Assembly (NCBI RefSeq): GCF_000011185.1
Contig: NC_002689.2
Span: 310,001 to 374,000 of the forward strand
Direction: 5' to 3'
Source: Thermoplasma volcanium GSS1
GTDB taxonomy: Archaea; Thermoplasmatota; Thermoplasmata; Thermoplasmatales; Thermoplasmataceae
Length of the DNA stretch: 64,000 nucleotides
Under the pieces are notes generated by a model that worked only from the letters and a program-made list of their open reading frames with translations, did no database searches and had not been told where the DNA came from. Each line of letters opens with the position of its first letter. Within the stretch, counting starts at the first letter, position 1. Made by a program: the position numbers and the translations under genes. Positions 11,120-19,565 of the stretch are shown piece by piece.

Positions 11120-12286
11120 ATGGTAAGCCTTTCGGATCTTGCCTCCTATCCTATCTGCAGGAGATGCGCAGGCAGAATTTTCGCTATGGTTGGGACCGGG
11201 CTCACTAATTTGGAAAGGGGCTCGATGCTTGAATTTTCTATAAAATGTGAAAAGAACGATCCGGAATTCAATTTTGCCGATCCGCAGAACTGTGAGATTT
11301 GCCACGGTATATTTGATAAATTTTCCGTTTTTCTTTCACTTGTAGAGGATAAACTCAAAGAAATTGAATATTCCACTTTCGTAGTAGGTTCTGTATTTCC
11401 CAAAGAATGGATAGAACTTGAAAACAAGATCCAAGAGGCATTCGGTGCACATGGTGAATCAATAAAGAAGGAGTTTAATAGGGAATTCGGAAAATATATA
11501 ACAGCTAAGACAGGGAAAGAGTATAGGAAAGAAGACCCTGATATTACTATTGCTGTTAATGTCGAATACGAGTTTGTAAATGTATCCATAAAAAGCCTTT
11601 TTATATACGGGAAATACAGAAAATATAGGAGGGATATGCCACAAACTAGGTGGATACACAAGAAGGATGGGGATTCTATTGAAAGCATTATAGGCGAAGC
11701 TGCATTGAGGATAGCAGGTGGCAAGAATTACTACTTGCATGGTTCAGGTAGAGAAGATGTGGATGTTAGGATGCTCGGGAATGGAAGGGAATTCGTCATT
11801 GAAGTAGAAGCGCCTATTATGAGAACCTTTGATCTCAGTATTCTATCGGAGACAGTTAACCGATCTATGAAGGGCGTCGAAATATTTGACCTAAGTTTCG
11901 TTGACCGCAAGACCGTAAAGGAGATAAAGGAGGAGAAACACTCCAAGGTATATGATTGCATAATCGAAGGAGATACAGATATAGATAAACTTAAGCTCGA
12001 GGAAGCCTGTACTGAAATGAACGGAAAAAATATTTATCAAAGAACACCATTAAGGGTTGCCCAGCGAAGATCAGACCTAATAAGGACAAGAAAAATTGAA
12101 AGGATGGAGCTAGTTGCTGTAGAAGGCAAGGAAGCTGAAATAGTAGTTCAGGCAGAGGCAGGAACATACATAAAGGAGTTGATCAGTGGAGACAGTGGGA
12201 GAACCAATCCATCACTCTCGTCAAAATACGGGTCTCAATTGAATGTTAAAGAACTGGATGTCATTAAAATATGCAGAGGTGAATAG
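11120..12286 (+). CDS. pus10: tRNA pseudouridine synthase Pus10
   Basis: 388 residues matching archaeal Pus10, which makes Psi54 and Psi55 in the tRNA T loop. The N-terminal zinc site is CRRC plus CEIC (a THUMP-like accessory domain), and the catalytic Asp lies in [11 protein letters not shown]. The C-terminal half carries the conserved [14 protein letters not shown] and [16 protein letters not shown]. It sits between rpoP and eL21 in the informational superoperon. Confidence 0.94.
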
Positions 12287-12288
12287 TA

Positions 12289-12585
12289 ATGGTTAAAATG
12301 TCGCACGGACCCAGATCAGGGTCAAGAAGGAAGCTTACTAAGAGCAAGGAAGAACGGAAGAAGTCAATAATAGGAAGGATGATGCAAGAGTTCTCGCCTG
12401 GAGATCGTGTTGCAATAGATATAGAGCCTTCAGTCCACAACGGCATGCCTTATCACAGGTTCCAAGGCTATACAGGTATTGTTGAAGGAGCTCAAGGAAA
12501 TTGCTATAAGGTGGGTGTAAAAGTGGGGAGCCTTACAAAGTACGTGATAGCTTCTCCAGTGCACCTCAAAAGAATAAAAGGATGA
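12289..12585 (+). CDS. rpl21e: Ribosomal protein eL21
   Basis: 98 basic residues with the family signature [16 protein letters not shown] and a KOW-like beta domain. It binds 23S and 5S rRNA in the large subunit. It follows pus10 by two bases and is followed by rpoF four bases later. Confidence 0.95.
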
Positions 12586-12588
12586 AAA

Positions 12589-12900
12589 ATGGAGAAAAAG
12601 TATATCAGCATACCCGAAGTTTACAATATACTGTCGAAAAAAGAACAGCTGACCGACATGGAAAAAGAAAACTTAGAGTATGCTGGCAAATTCTCAAGAG
12701 TAGATCCTTCTGTAATAGATAGGGTAAAGGGGGATATTTCTGGAATAGCTAAGCTGCCAGAAAAAGTTATTGTGAAAATTCTTGATCTTAAACCGGGGAC
12801 CCCGGCAGATATAACATCTATACTTTCAACTTACAACGTTATGATTTCTGACGAAGATTTAAATGCTCTTGCCGACTATCTCAAAAAATTAAAATTCTAA
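12589..12900 (+). CDS. rpoF: RNA polymerase subunit F (Rpo4)
   Basis: 103 acidic, helical residues matching archaeal Rpo4. It pairs with Rpo7 to form the polymerase stalk that helps open-complex formation and binds the emerging transcript. The eL21-rpoF-DUF655-rsmA order is conserved across Euryarchaeota. Confidence 0.9.
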   Translation: MEKKYISIPEVYNILSKKEQLTDMEKENLEYAGKFSRVDPSVIDRVKGDISGIAKLPEKVIVKILDLKPGTPADITSILSTYNVMISDEDLNALADYLKKLKF

Positions 12901-12913
12901 GGGGAGTGATGGG

Positions 12914-13462
12914 TTGGAAGAGTATGCTTATGTTTTAGATTACTTGCCACAAGGAAGACCAGATGATAGATCCTATAGGATGAACCCTCTAGTGCTTGCT
13001 ATAGGCGAGAGCGAATTCAAATTGCTCGAGCTCATACCGAAGCCAAACGAAATAATAACTGTCGGGGAAAAGGTGTATATAGGAAAAAACCCAGAGATGA
13101 GGAAGAAAATTCTCTCCGTAAGGCGCCGTATAACATACAAAGATCTTACTAACTCTGCCCAGAACGAACTCCCTTATGTGCTAGAGGATATAGTTAACAA
13201 ACAACAGGAAAGGTTTATTAAGTTTTTTAACGAAGCTGAGCCAATAAACGCAAGACTGCACAGCCTTGAGCTTCTGCCAGGGCTTGGCAACAAGACCATG
13301 TGGGCTATTCTGGAAGAAAGAAAGAAGAAGCCGTTTGATTCATTCGAGGACCTTGTAAATAGGGTTAAGAGTATACATAACCCTCAAAAGATGATAGCCG
13401 GCCGTATAATTGAGGAATTGAAAGACCGCTACGAAAAGTACAAGCTATTCGTTTCAAAATGA
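12914..13462 (+). CDS. DUF655 RNA-binding-type protein
   Basis: 182 residues matching archaeal DUF655. It has an N-terminal OB-like part (VLDYLPQG at the start) and a C-terminal helix-hairpin-helix (LHSLELLPGLGNKTMWAILEER). It starts at TTG behind GGGGAGTGAT. Its stop overlaps the start of rsmA (ATGA). The function is not established. The constant linkage to rsmA and the HhH motif suggest RNA or DNA binding in ribosome maturation. Confidence 0.88.
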   Translation: MEEYAYVLDYLPQGRPDDRSYRMNPLVLAIGESEFKLLELIPKPNEIITVGEKVYIGKNPEMRKKILSVRRRITYKDLTNSAQNELPYVLEDIVNKQQERFIKFFNEAEPINARLHSLELLPGLGNKTMWAILEERKKKPFDSFEDLVNRVKSIHNPQKMIAGRIIEELKDRYEKYKLFVSK

Positions 13463-14172
13463 GTTACAGCAAGCGATTGGGCCAAGTTTTCCTTAGGAGT
13501 AGAAGAATAGCAGAGTATGAAGTGGACCTCCTTAACGGTCATCCAGGGGATTCGGTACTGGAGATAGGGCCTGGCCACGGGATACTGACATCAATATTAC
13601 TCGATAGAGGTTACTACGTAACAGCTGTTGAGAAGGACAGGTTTGTCTACAACGAACTGCTCTCTATAAAAAACAAAAATCTCAACCTTTTCAATATGGA
13701 TTTTCTTGACATGCCGCCACAAAAGTATGATTTTATTATTGGTAATATACCATACTATATATCATCGGATGTAATATTCAAACTTTATGATTTTGAGTTC
13801 TCTGCTTCTGTAATAATGGTACAAAAAGAGTTCGCAGACAAATTAACAAATGTCAAAGATTCCTCCAGGCTTTATGTTAATGCTTACGTGAGGTACGAAA
13901 TTGATCTGAAGCGATACGTTGGTAGGAAAAATTTCAACCCTCAGCCGAAGGTGGATTCAGCTATCCTGTTACTGAAGAAGAAAAAGATAAACCTAGACAT
14001 ACCCTTGGATTACCTTGATTCAAAATTGAAGGTTATGTTTTCAAAGAAAAGAAAAATGATATCAAACATATTCGAGATTTATCCAGAGAGCATGGGAAAC
14101 AGAAGGCCATCCGACCTTACTGCTTCTGAGATCCTTGACCTTGTACGTCTTCTACATGCCCACGGGCTTTAA
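13459..14172 (+). CDS. rsmA: 16S rRNA dimethyladenosine transferase (RsmA/KsgA/Dim1)
   Basis: 237 residues. It makes m6,2A at the two adjacent adenines near the 3' end of 16S rRNA. The SAM-binding motif is LEIGPGHGILT (from about residue 34) and the catalytic motif is NIPYYIS (N96). It is somewhat shorter than the usual 260-280 residues, with a reduced C-terminal domain. Its last 56 nt overlap the convergent stomatin gene. Confidence 0.93.
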   Translation: MSYSKRLGQVFLRSRRIAEYEVDLLNGHPGDSVLEIGPGHGILTSILLDRGYYVTAVEKDRFVYNELLSIKNKNLNLFNMDFLDMPPQKYDFIIGNIPYYISSDVIFKLYDFEFSASVIMVQKEFADKLTNVKDSSRLYVNAYVRYEIDLKRYVGRKNFNPQPKVDSAILLLKKKKINLDIPLDYLDSKLKVMFSKKRKMISNIFEIYPESMGNRRPSDLTASEILDLVRLLHAHGL

Positions 14173-14941
14173 GTGCCTCATTCATTCCCATAACAGAAAA
14201 GGCAGAACCGGCCACTGGTACATCTGACGGCACCATTATCATTGAAGACTTGCCCTCCAGCCCTATCTCATATATTATCTGCATCCACCTAAGTTGGAGC
14301 CCAACTGGATTGTCTACATACTGCTTTGACGCTTCAACCATCTTCTGTGCCGCTTCCACCTCAGCCTGTGCAAGGGTGACTCTTGATCTCCTTTCCCTCT
14401 CTGCTGAGGCCTGCCTTGACATTGCCTCCTGTAACTGTGATGGAACTATTACATCTCTTATCTCAACTGAAGCGACCTTAACACCCCAAGCTTCAGTTTT
14501 CTGATCTATAATTTCCCTAGCAGTTTCGCCAACCTTTTCTCGTTCAGATAGAAGTTCGTCAAACATTGATTTTCCAATTACTTCCCTTAGAGTAGTTTGA
14601 GCTGCATAATTTGTACCAACAGAATAATTCTCAATATTCAAGACTGCCTTTTGAGGATCTATTACCTGGTAGTACATTATCGCATCAACGTTTACAGGGA
14701 CGTTGTCCTTTGTGAATGTTGCCTCAGTTTTGAACTGCACTGGTTGTATTCTTGTCGAAACATATATGCCTCTACTTACGATTGGAGTAATGAATATTAT
14801 CCCTGGGCCTCTAATCCCACCATACCTACCCAAAGTTAGTACGATGGCCCTTTCCCATTCCTTTAATACGTGTATACCAGAGAGTAGTATTATCAAAGCA
14901 ATTATGATAATTATTATTAGCAGTATGTCCAAACCTGTCAT
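14117..14941 (-). CDS. Stomatin/prohibitin (SPFH, band 7) membrane protein
   Basis: About 274 residues. There is one N-terminal membrane span, then an SPFH domain (ERAIVLTLGRYGGIRGPGI, VNVDAIMYYQVIDP) and a coiled-coil (QEAMSRQASAERERRSRV). The frame is open to an ATG at 14956, but a TATA box at 14961-14970 is centred 25 bp before the ATG at 14941, which I take as the leaderless start. No nfeD-type protease gene lies next to it, unlike many archaeal stomatins. Probably a membrane-domain scaffold. Confidence 0.88.
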   Translation of the reverse strand: MTGLDILLIIIIIIALIILLSGIHVLKEWERAIVLTLGRYGGIRGPGIIFITPIVSRGIYVSTRIQPVQFKTEATFTKDNVPVNVDAIMYYQVIDPQKAVLNIENYSVGTNYAAQTTLREVIGKSMFDELLSEREKVGETAREIIDQKTEAWGVKVASVEIRDVIVPSQLQEAMSRQASAERERRSRVTLAQAEVEAAQKMVEASKQYVDNPVGLQLRWMQIIYEIGLEGKSSMIMVPSDVPVAGSAFSVMGMNEALKARGHVEDVQGQGSQKQ

Positions 14942-15080
14942 ATGTAAGTAAATCAAACATAATATATAGATTTATTGTAATATTTTTTCTCTTATGAATT
15001 TATTCCTTTCAATATTTAACAGCTTCTATTGTTCCATCGGGGAAAAATCTCCTAAATGCTGCTTCGTTTAACAGGCTCAA

Positions 15081-15088
15081 ATTTATAT
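15081..15088 (+). promoter_or_regulatory. TATA box of tRNA-Pro
   Basis: TTTATATT lies about 30 bp before the mature 5' end of the tRNA. Confidence 0.5.
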
Positions 15089-15113
15089 TTGAAGTTTGCA
15101 TTCCGAGTTTTAG

Positions 15114-15186
15114 GGGGCCGTGGGGTAGCTTGGTATCCTACGGGCTTTGGGAGCCTGAGACTCCGGTCCAAATCCGGACGGCCCCA
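15114..15186 (+). tRNA. tRNA-Pro (TGG anticodon)
   Basis: 73 nt with acceptor stem GGGGCCG/CGGCCCC and discriminator A. The anticodon stem CGGGC/GCCTG encloses TTTGGGA, giving anticodon TGG. The T arm is TCCGG-TCCAAAT-CCGGA. CCA is not encoded and there is no intron. Confidence 0.95.
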
Positions 15187-15791
15187 TCAGGTTTTAGTTT
15201 TAATGGATAATCTGAATATTCTACCGTCTTTTAAAATGCAGAGTCAAGATAGAGAAAAATGGATATTTATGAATTATCTTTTTTATAGACTTCTTTTTAC
15301 GGTTTTCCAATTTGCACTTTTATGTTTGGTTCTTAATGTGATCTTGTTAAAAATATTAATAATCTTGAATAATGAATAAATGTAAATACTAAAATAAAAA
15401 ATGAGAATGCATAGTGATCATTTCTTAAAAATTATCCTCAAACGATCAACCACAAATACACATGGCGATCTCATAATAATCTTGAATGCAAGCTTATTCC
15501 AAGATTTGGATTGCGATAAAGAGCTAAAAATTATCCTTAATTTTTTGACTAATAATTCAAAAAATATGCGATATAATGATTGCAGCTTTTTGTTATAATT
15601 AGTTCGTGTATACTAAAACCGAAGTTAGAAGGTATATTTGAAATTCATTATAAATATCTTATTACAATACAATGTAATTTCGTATCTTTAATTTCTTGCA
15701 CAAATTTAATATATAAATTATTTTAATTATTTGTCATCTTCAATTGAAATTAGATGAGGCCGAAAGATATAAATACAAATTTTTTTTGAAA
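15187..15791. other. AT-rich intergenic stretch without a convincing gene
   Basis: The only frames here (for example 15401-15598, 65 codons) have no recognisable motifs, no promoter and atypical composition. Short direct repeats are present: AATAATCTTGAAT at 15358 and 15475, and AAAAATTATCCT at 15427 and 15526. They have no common spacing. A strong TATA-like GATATAAATAC near 15766 leads into the decayed gene that follows. Confidence 0.5.
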
Positions 15792-15982
15792 ATGGCGCTA
15801 GTTAAAGACCAGTTATTTCAGATCGGAGCTTAATTTTGAATCAGAGATTTTGGGAACTTATTGCGGTCTATAATGATGGAATGCCAGCTAAAGAAAAGCC
15901 TCAGTATAGAATGAAATTCCAATCAAAAAACACTGAGAAACAATACTTGTGTTTATGTGTTCACCATTGGAAAATACGTTAA
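15792..15982 (+). pseudogene. Decayed gene fragment, possibly a recombinase N-terminus
   Basis: A TATA box lies about 24 bp before an ATG at 15792 that opens only 13 codons. A shifted frame from 15836 then runs 48 codons and contains SKNTEKQYL, which is loosely like the core-binding start of tyrosine recombinases. The nearby tRNA-Pro would suit an integration remnant. The family call is weak and rests on this short resemblance; the broken frame is what is actually seen. Confidence 0.3.
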
Positions 15983-16443
15983 GGGAAATTGTAAATGCAT
16001 CCGTTGTAAGTAATTATCCCCCATCAACCTGCGTTAGCGTGGTATGCTCACAAAATGGTGACAAAGAAAAAATGCTAGCAAAATCACTTTCTATATACTT
16101 TGTGTCTAAGATAATATACCATAAGCCCGATGGATCTTCTGAGGTAATAAAGAACGAAGAAGAGAATATTAATCTCAGGTTCTCTCAATCAGTTGTTACA
16201 GGGCGAAAGCAAAAGGCAAAAATTATATTCGACATATTAAGTTTTATAAAGACGCCTGAGTGCACTGGAATAAAGAGCATTATCTATAACTGCAATTTGA
16301 ATTATAGAACTGCAATTAAGATACAGAGGGAGATGGAAAGTAGAGGGCCCAAAGAAAAGCAACAGGAAGGAAGGAATGGAAAATACATTTTGACGAGCAA
16401 GGGAACGGATTTTTTGGAGGCAATTCAATTTATTACATTATGA
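15949..16443 (+). CDS. Winged-helix DNA-binding protein (HTH_45-like)
   Basis: 164 residues. The C-terminal half (from RKQKAKIIFDILSFI to the end) fits the archaeal predicted-regulator winged helix: helix, LNYRTAIKIQREMESRG recognition region, wing, then YILTSKGTDFLEAI. The N-terminal half is unrecognised and may be partly mis-started; an internal start is possible. No effector domain is seen. Probably a local transcriptional regulator. Confidence 0.6.
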   Translation: MFMCSPLENTLREIVNASVVSNYPPSTCVSVVCSQNGDKEKMLAKSLSIYFVSKIIYHKPDGSSEVIKNEEENINLRFSQSVVTGRKQKAKIIFDILSFIKTPECTGIKSIIYNCNLNYRTAIKIQREMESRGPKEKQQEGRNGKYILTSKGTDFLEAIQFITL

Positions 16444-16519
16444 GTATTTTTATCCAATGAACTTAAGCTGTAGAGGGCATTTAATAATCCTTTTATATAA
16501 ACAAAAAATACCTTAGTGA

Positions 16520-16903
16520 ATGAAGAATTGGAGCGGGCATATATATTTTGATCCAAAGTTTGAATGGTCAAAGCTTGATAAGGCTTTTCAAGAGATATTC
16601 GAACATATTGTTGAGCAAAAGAAGAATCCAGAAGACCTGCAATTCGACCAGGTCATTTTGCAGCTCAACCTAGAAGAGATTAAGAAGAACAAAAAGCCCA
16701 TAGGATATATAAAAGATGATGCCAGATATAAATTGGTCTTCCCTCTTGATCGCAAGGAGATGATTATTTATCGTGGTGTTGTGAGTGAAGACGTACACGA
16801 AAAAACCGAGGAAGTAGAGAAAATATTGAAGAATAAAAAGATAAAATATACTGTCGATTACGATAAAATGCTCCTCTACGAGATCAAAAGGTCTAAGAAA
16901 TAA
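16520..16903 (+). CDS. Hypothetical protein
   Basis: 127 residues, lysine-rich and soluble, with no motif I recognise. Support comes from a good TATA box (TTTATATAAAC, 16491-16501) about 24 bp before the ATG, normal codon use, and a position ahead of the Sec61-beta gene. The opening WSGHIYFDPKFEWSKLD may be lineage-specific. Confidence 0.6.
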   Translation: MKNWSGHIYFDPKFEWSKLDKAFQEIFEHIVEQKKNPEDLQFDQVILQLNLEEIKKNKKPIGYIKDDARYKLVFPLDRKEMIIYRGVVSEDVHEKTEEVEKILKNKKIKYTVDYDKMLLYEIKRSKK

Positions 16904-16993
16904 TATACTGGCTAGTTTTAAAATACTAGATTGCAGTACACAATGGCAACGCATGGAGAAAGTTTAATAGAATTAATTATATTAACAGGATCG

Positions 16994-17161
16994 ATGGCTT
17001 CAGACAAAAAGTCAGAAGGGTTCCAGTCTGGTGCTGGTTTAATAAGGTACTTCGAAGAAGAGGAAATAAAAGGACCAGCTCTTGATCCGAAACTTGTGGT
17101 TTATATAGGAATAGCTGTGGCCATTATGGTTGAGCTTGCAAAGATATTCTGGCCCCCATAA
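16994..17161 (+). CDS. secG: Preprotein translocase Sec61-beta (SecG) subunit
   Basis: 55 residues: a short polar N-terminus, the family motif SGAGLIRYFEEEE, then one membrane span to the C-terminus. It is the small subunit of the SecYE-beta channel. The frame is open back to 16931, but archaeal Sec61-beta proteins are about 50-60 residues, and GTTTAATA at 16965-16972 sits 22-29 bp before the ATG at 16994, so I start it there. Confidence 0.88.
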   Translation: MASDKKSEGFQSGAGLIRYFEEEEIKGPALDPKLVVYIGIAVAIMVELAKIFWPP

Positions 17162-17165
17162 ATAT

Positions 17166-18128
17166 TCAATCACTTTCAACTTTCTTTATCCAGGCTGGTC
17201 CTGCTACATTAAGTATTTTTGGCTTTGATCCGAACGTATTTTTTATGTGAATTAAACGCTCTAAGTCATCCCTTCTCACTATGACATAAACATTGCTTCC
17301 GCCGGTAACTATATATGAGTTCCAGAACTCTTTTCTTAGTATTTTGATAAACTCTATTAATTTCTGCATATTTTCTCTGATTACTAAGACACCTACTTCT
17401 CTAAGTATGCTATGATATTCTTCCGTGTCTTCCTCAGCCTTTTCGAATATTCCCTCGATGTCGTCTGTCCTTGCCATCTCCTTGATCTCGTGTGCGTGTT
17501 CATCTGCATCTATTGTTCTTTGCTTGTACCTTTTACTCTTTATAATATTCTGGTGTATTGTGTCCGATGGATTTCGTGGATAATCAAAGGAAAAACCAAC
17601 TATGGCGTAGTTGTTAAAATGTTCAGGCCCAAGTACTCTTTCCGTATAGGCGCTATAGCCATCGCTCCATGTAATTGTTAGGCCGCCATGTAGGCTTCTT
17701 CCAGCGCTTTCGGATATCATGCGTATATCGTTTTCAATATCGTGAATATCATTTTTCTTATCAATGAATGACAGGATTGCACCAATTGACGCAGCTCCGG
17801 CATCAGAGCTTCCGCTGAGTATTCCGTAGTTGAGGGATGAGTAGGATACATCTTTTTTGCCAAAGAAACTTTGGAGTTCGTTCCTGTAGCGTTCAAGCAC
17901 TGATTTTACGGATCTATTTTCATCTTTACTTTCTGTTCCATTGAAATATATGTGCATTTCACTATCACCATATATGGTACTCTCTGTTCTTATTGAGCCG
18001 CAGGAATCAGTATAGGCTATACCCGCAGATGTATGGAGCGGCGTCCGTGTCTTTTCATTGGCAATTCCTCCAAGTAGTACTACACCGATAGTGGGATACG
18101 CAACTGACGTTATTGATGAGTTCGACAT
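17166..18128 (-). CDS. Mevalonate-3-kinase
   Basis: 320 residues of the GHMP fold, closely resembling the T. acidophilum mevalonate-3-kinase. That enzyme phosphorylates the 3-hydroxyl of mevalonate in the Thermoplasma route to isoprenoids (mevalonate 3-phosphate, then 3,5-bisphosphate, then isopentenyl phosphate). Shared features are AYPTIGVVLLGGIAN near the start, the substrate loop YGILSGSSDAGAAS (residues 101-114), SESAGRSLHGGLTITWSDG and YIVTGGSNVYV. It derives from the mevalonate diphosphate decarboxylase family, for which it is easily mistaken. It is convergent with secG. Confidence 0.9.
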   Translation of the reverse strand: MSNSSITSVAYPTIGVVLLGGIANEKTRTPLHTSAGIAYTDSCGSIRTESTIYGDSEMHIYFNGTESKDENRSVKSVLERYRNELQSFFGKKDVSYSSLNYGILSGSSDAGAASIGAILSFIDKKNDIHDIENDIRMISESAGRSLHGGLTITWSDGYSAYTERVLGPEHFNNYAIVGFSFDYPRNPSDTIHQNIIKSKRYKQRTIDADEHAHEIKEMARTDDIEGIFEKAEEDTEEYHSILREVGVLVIRENMQKLIEFIKILRKEFWNSYIVTGGSNVYVIVRRDDLERLIHIKNTFGSKPKILNVAGPAWIKKVESD

Positions 18129-18338
18129 GTTATCTGCATGGTATGTTTATTCTATTTTTGAAGGTAACGAATTGACGGGTGAAAGCAAAGGCAGAACATA
18201 CTCAAATTATAAATGCATAATATTTAAATCAGGAGTAGATGTAACATCACTATAAGAATTGCATTAAATGGATCAATTTGATCTTTGATGATTTATGATA
18301 TTAATGAAAGTAAATACGAACTTTGAAGGGATATTCCA

Positions 18339-19157
18339 ATGCCGCAGAAATTTGGAAAGAATGGATTCGTACAAGTTAGGGACAAGATGAGAATTAATTT
18401 TAGATCACTATTTTTAAAAGTTAATCCTGCTGGTTCAGCTTCAATGTCTAAGTATTATTATTATGCATTCATATTTTCTATACTCATATTGTTTGCGAGT
18501 GCCGTCAGTATTACAAATGGTTATTTCCATTATGTTAACGTTTACTCATACTATTCATATCAACATAAAATACTAGCACCGTTTTCTCTAACTGGATACG
18601 AAGGCATGTTTCTGGTCGTGGCTTTTGCCCCGCTTCCAGACTACCTCATTTTGCCATTTTACGGGTATCTTTCTTCAGTTGGTGAATTCAATATTTTTTT
18701 AACTTTTCTCGTCTCTGTTGCAGCAATGTTGTTCGAGATGGGTATAGAATACGCAGGAGGTAGACTGGCTGGTAGACCGCTCCTCCTTAAGGTATTGTCA
18801 TACTTTAAAATCACTGAAAAAGATCTTGAAGTGGCAGATCATTGGATAAAAGATCATGGTAGTTTCTCCATATTCATAGCAACTTTTATTCCGTATTTTA
18901 AGAACGTAACTTCACTTGCCGCCGGCACTTTGAAAATGAATGCAGGACTTTTCTTTCTTTCAAACCTTGTAGGTTTTTCCATTAGGTTTGGTCTACTTTT
19001 GTACATAGGCTATACCGGTATATTCGTACTAACCCCATCCTGGGATTATTCGCACCGGCTGGCTACAGCTTTGGTTGGAGTTTTAGCGTTGATGTACATT
19101 ATAGCCTACACTTGGCGTAAAATCTCGACTATTCTAGCATATCGAGTAAAAAAGTAG
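18339..19157 (+). CDS. DedA/VTT-domain membrane protein
   Basis: 272 residues. Membrane spans flank a VTT (SNARE-associated) core: the re-entrant segment LPDYLILPFYGYLSS, an acidic pair in MLFEMGIEYAGGRLAG, and FIATFIPYFKNVTSLAAG. DedA proteins move lipid carriers or affect membrane potential. A TATA box (AGTAAATAC, 18308-18316) is about 27 bp before the ATG, giving a leaderless start. Single gene. Confidence 0.8.
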   Translation: MPQKFGKNGFVQVRDKMRINFRSLFLKVNPAGSASMSKYYYYAFIFSILILFASAVSITNGYFHYVNVYSYYSYQHKILAPFSLTGYEGMFLVVAFAPLPDYLILPFYGYLSSVGEFNIFLTFLVSVAAMLFEMGIEYAGGRLAGRPLLLKVLSYFKITEKDLEVADHWIKDHGSFSIFIATFIPYFKNVTSLAAGTLKMNAGLFFLSNLVGFSIRFGLLLYIGYTGIFVLTPSWDYSHRLATALVGVLALMYIIAYTWRKISTILAYRVKK

Positions 19158-19339
19158 ATAAGAAGTTCTAACTTTTAAATAAGTGTGTATTGTCAATTTT
19201 TGTTTATTTTTTAATTGCTCTAGCAACAAAAATATTAGGAATATTATATCAAGGAATTCTGTATCAAAGGAAGTTTACAATGATCTTAAAAAAATACGAT
19301 ACGCCTTCGTGTTATGTAGGGGCGATCAATAAAGCAGTC

Positions 19340-19530
19340 GCACTTGTTAAAGCCTACAGGAAAAAATGCAGTAGCCTTGAGATAGATCGTGATGTAAATG
19401 CATTTGCTAACATAAAAAAGTGTTCGTGCATGTTCCAAACGAGCTGTTGAAGTATTATAGAGTGAAGCAGCCAAAATATACAGAGAATATGGCAGGAAGT
19501 CAAACATACATTGATGTTTGGCAGAGCTAA
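19340..19530 (+). pseudogene. TnpB (IS200/IS605 OrfB) C-terminal remnant 1
   Basis: One frame encodes LEIDRDVNAFANI, the RuvC-III region of TnpB (compare GIEIDRDVNACINI in remnant 2). A second frame, from about 19462, encodes VKQPKYTENMAGSQ, matching the TnpB tail in remnant 2 (VKQSKDVEQMAGSQ). A frameshift therefore separates the two, and the rest of the gene is gone. It ends in the hairpin at 19501-19520, directly against the promoter of the S2P protease. Confidence 0.75.
19501..19520 (+). repeat. IS200/IS605 right-end hairpin 1
   Basis: CAAACAT-acattg-ATGTTTG forms a 7-bp stem immediately after the conserved ATGGCAGGAAG. The same position in remnant 2 holds a different stem sequence with the same geometry, so pairing is kept although the bases differ. 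Confidence 0.65.
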
Positions 19531-19565
19531 CAAACGTTATAACCTATGTTTCAATATCTAATGGG

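Noticed and set aside
15056-15379. 107-codon frame
   Set aside because: It runs through the tRNA-Pro gene and has no family resemblance or promoter of its own.
15401-15598. 65-codon frame in the AT-rich tract
   Set aside because: No motif, no ribosome-binding site or TATA box at the right place, and composition like the surrounding non-coding DNA.
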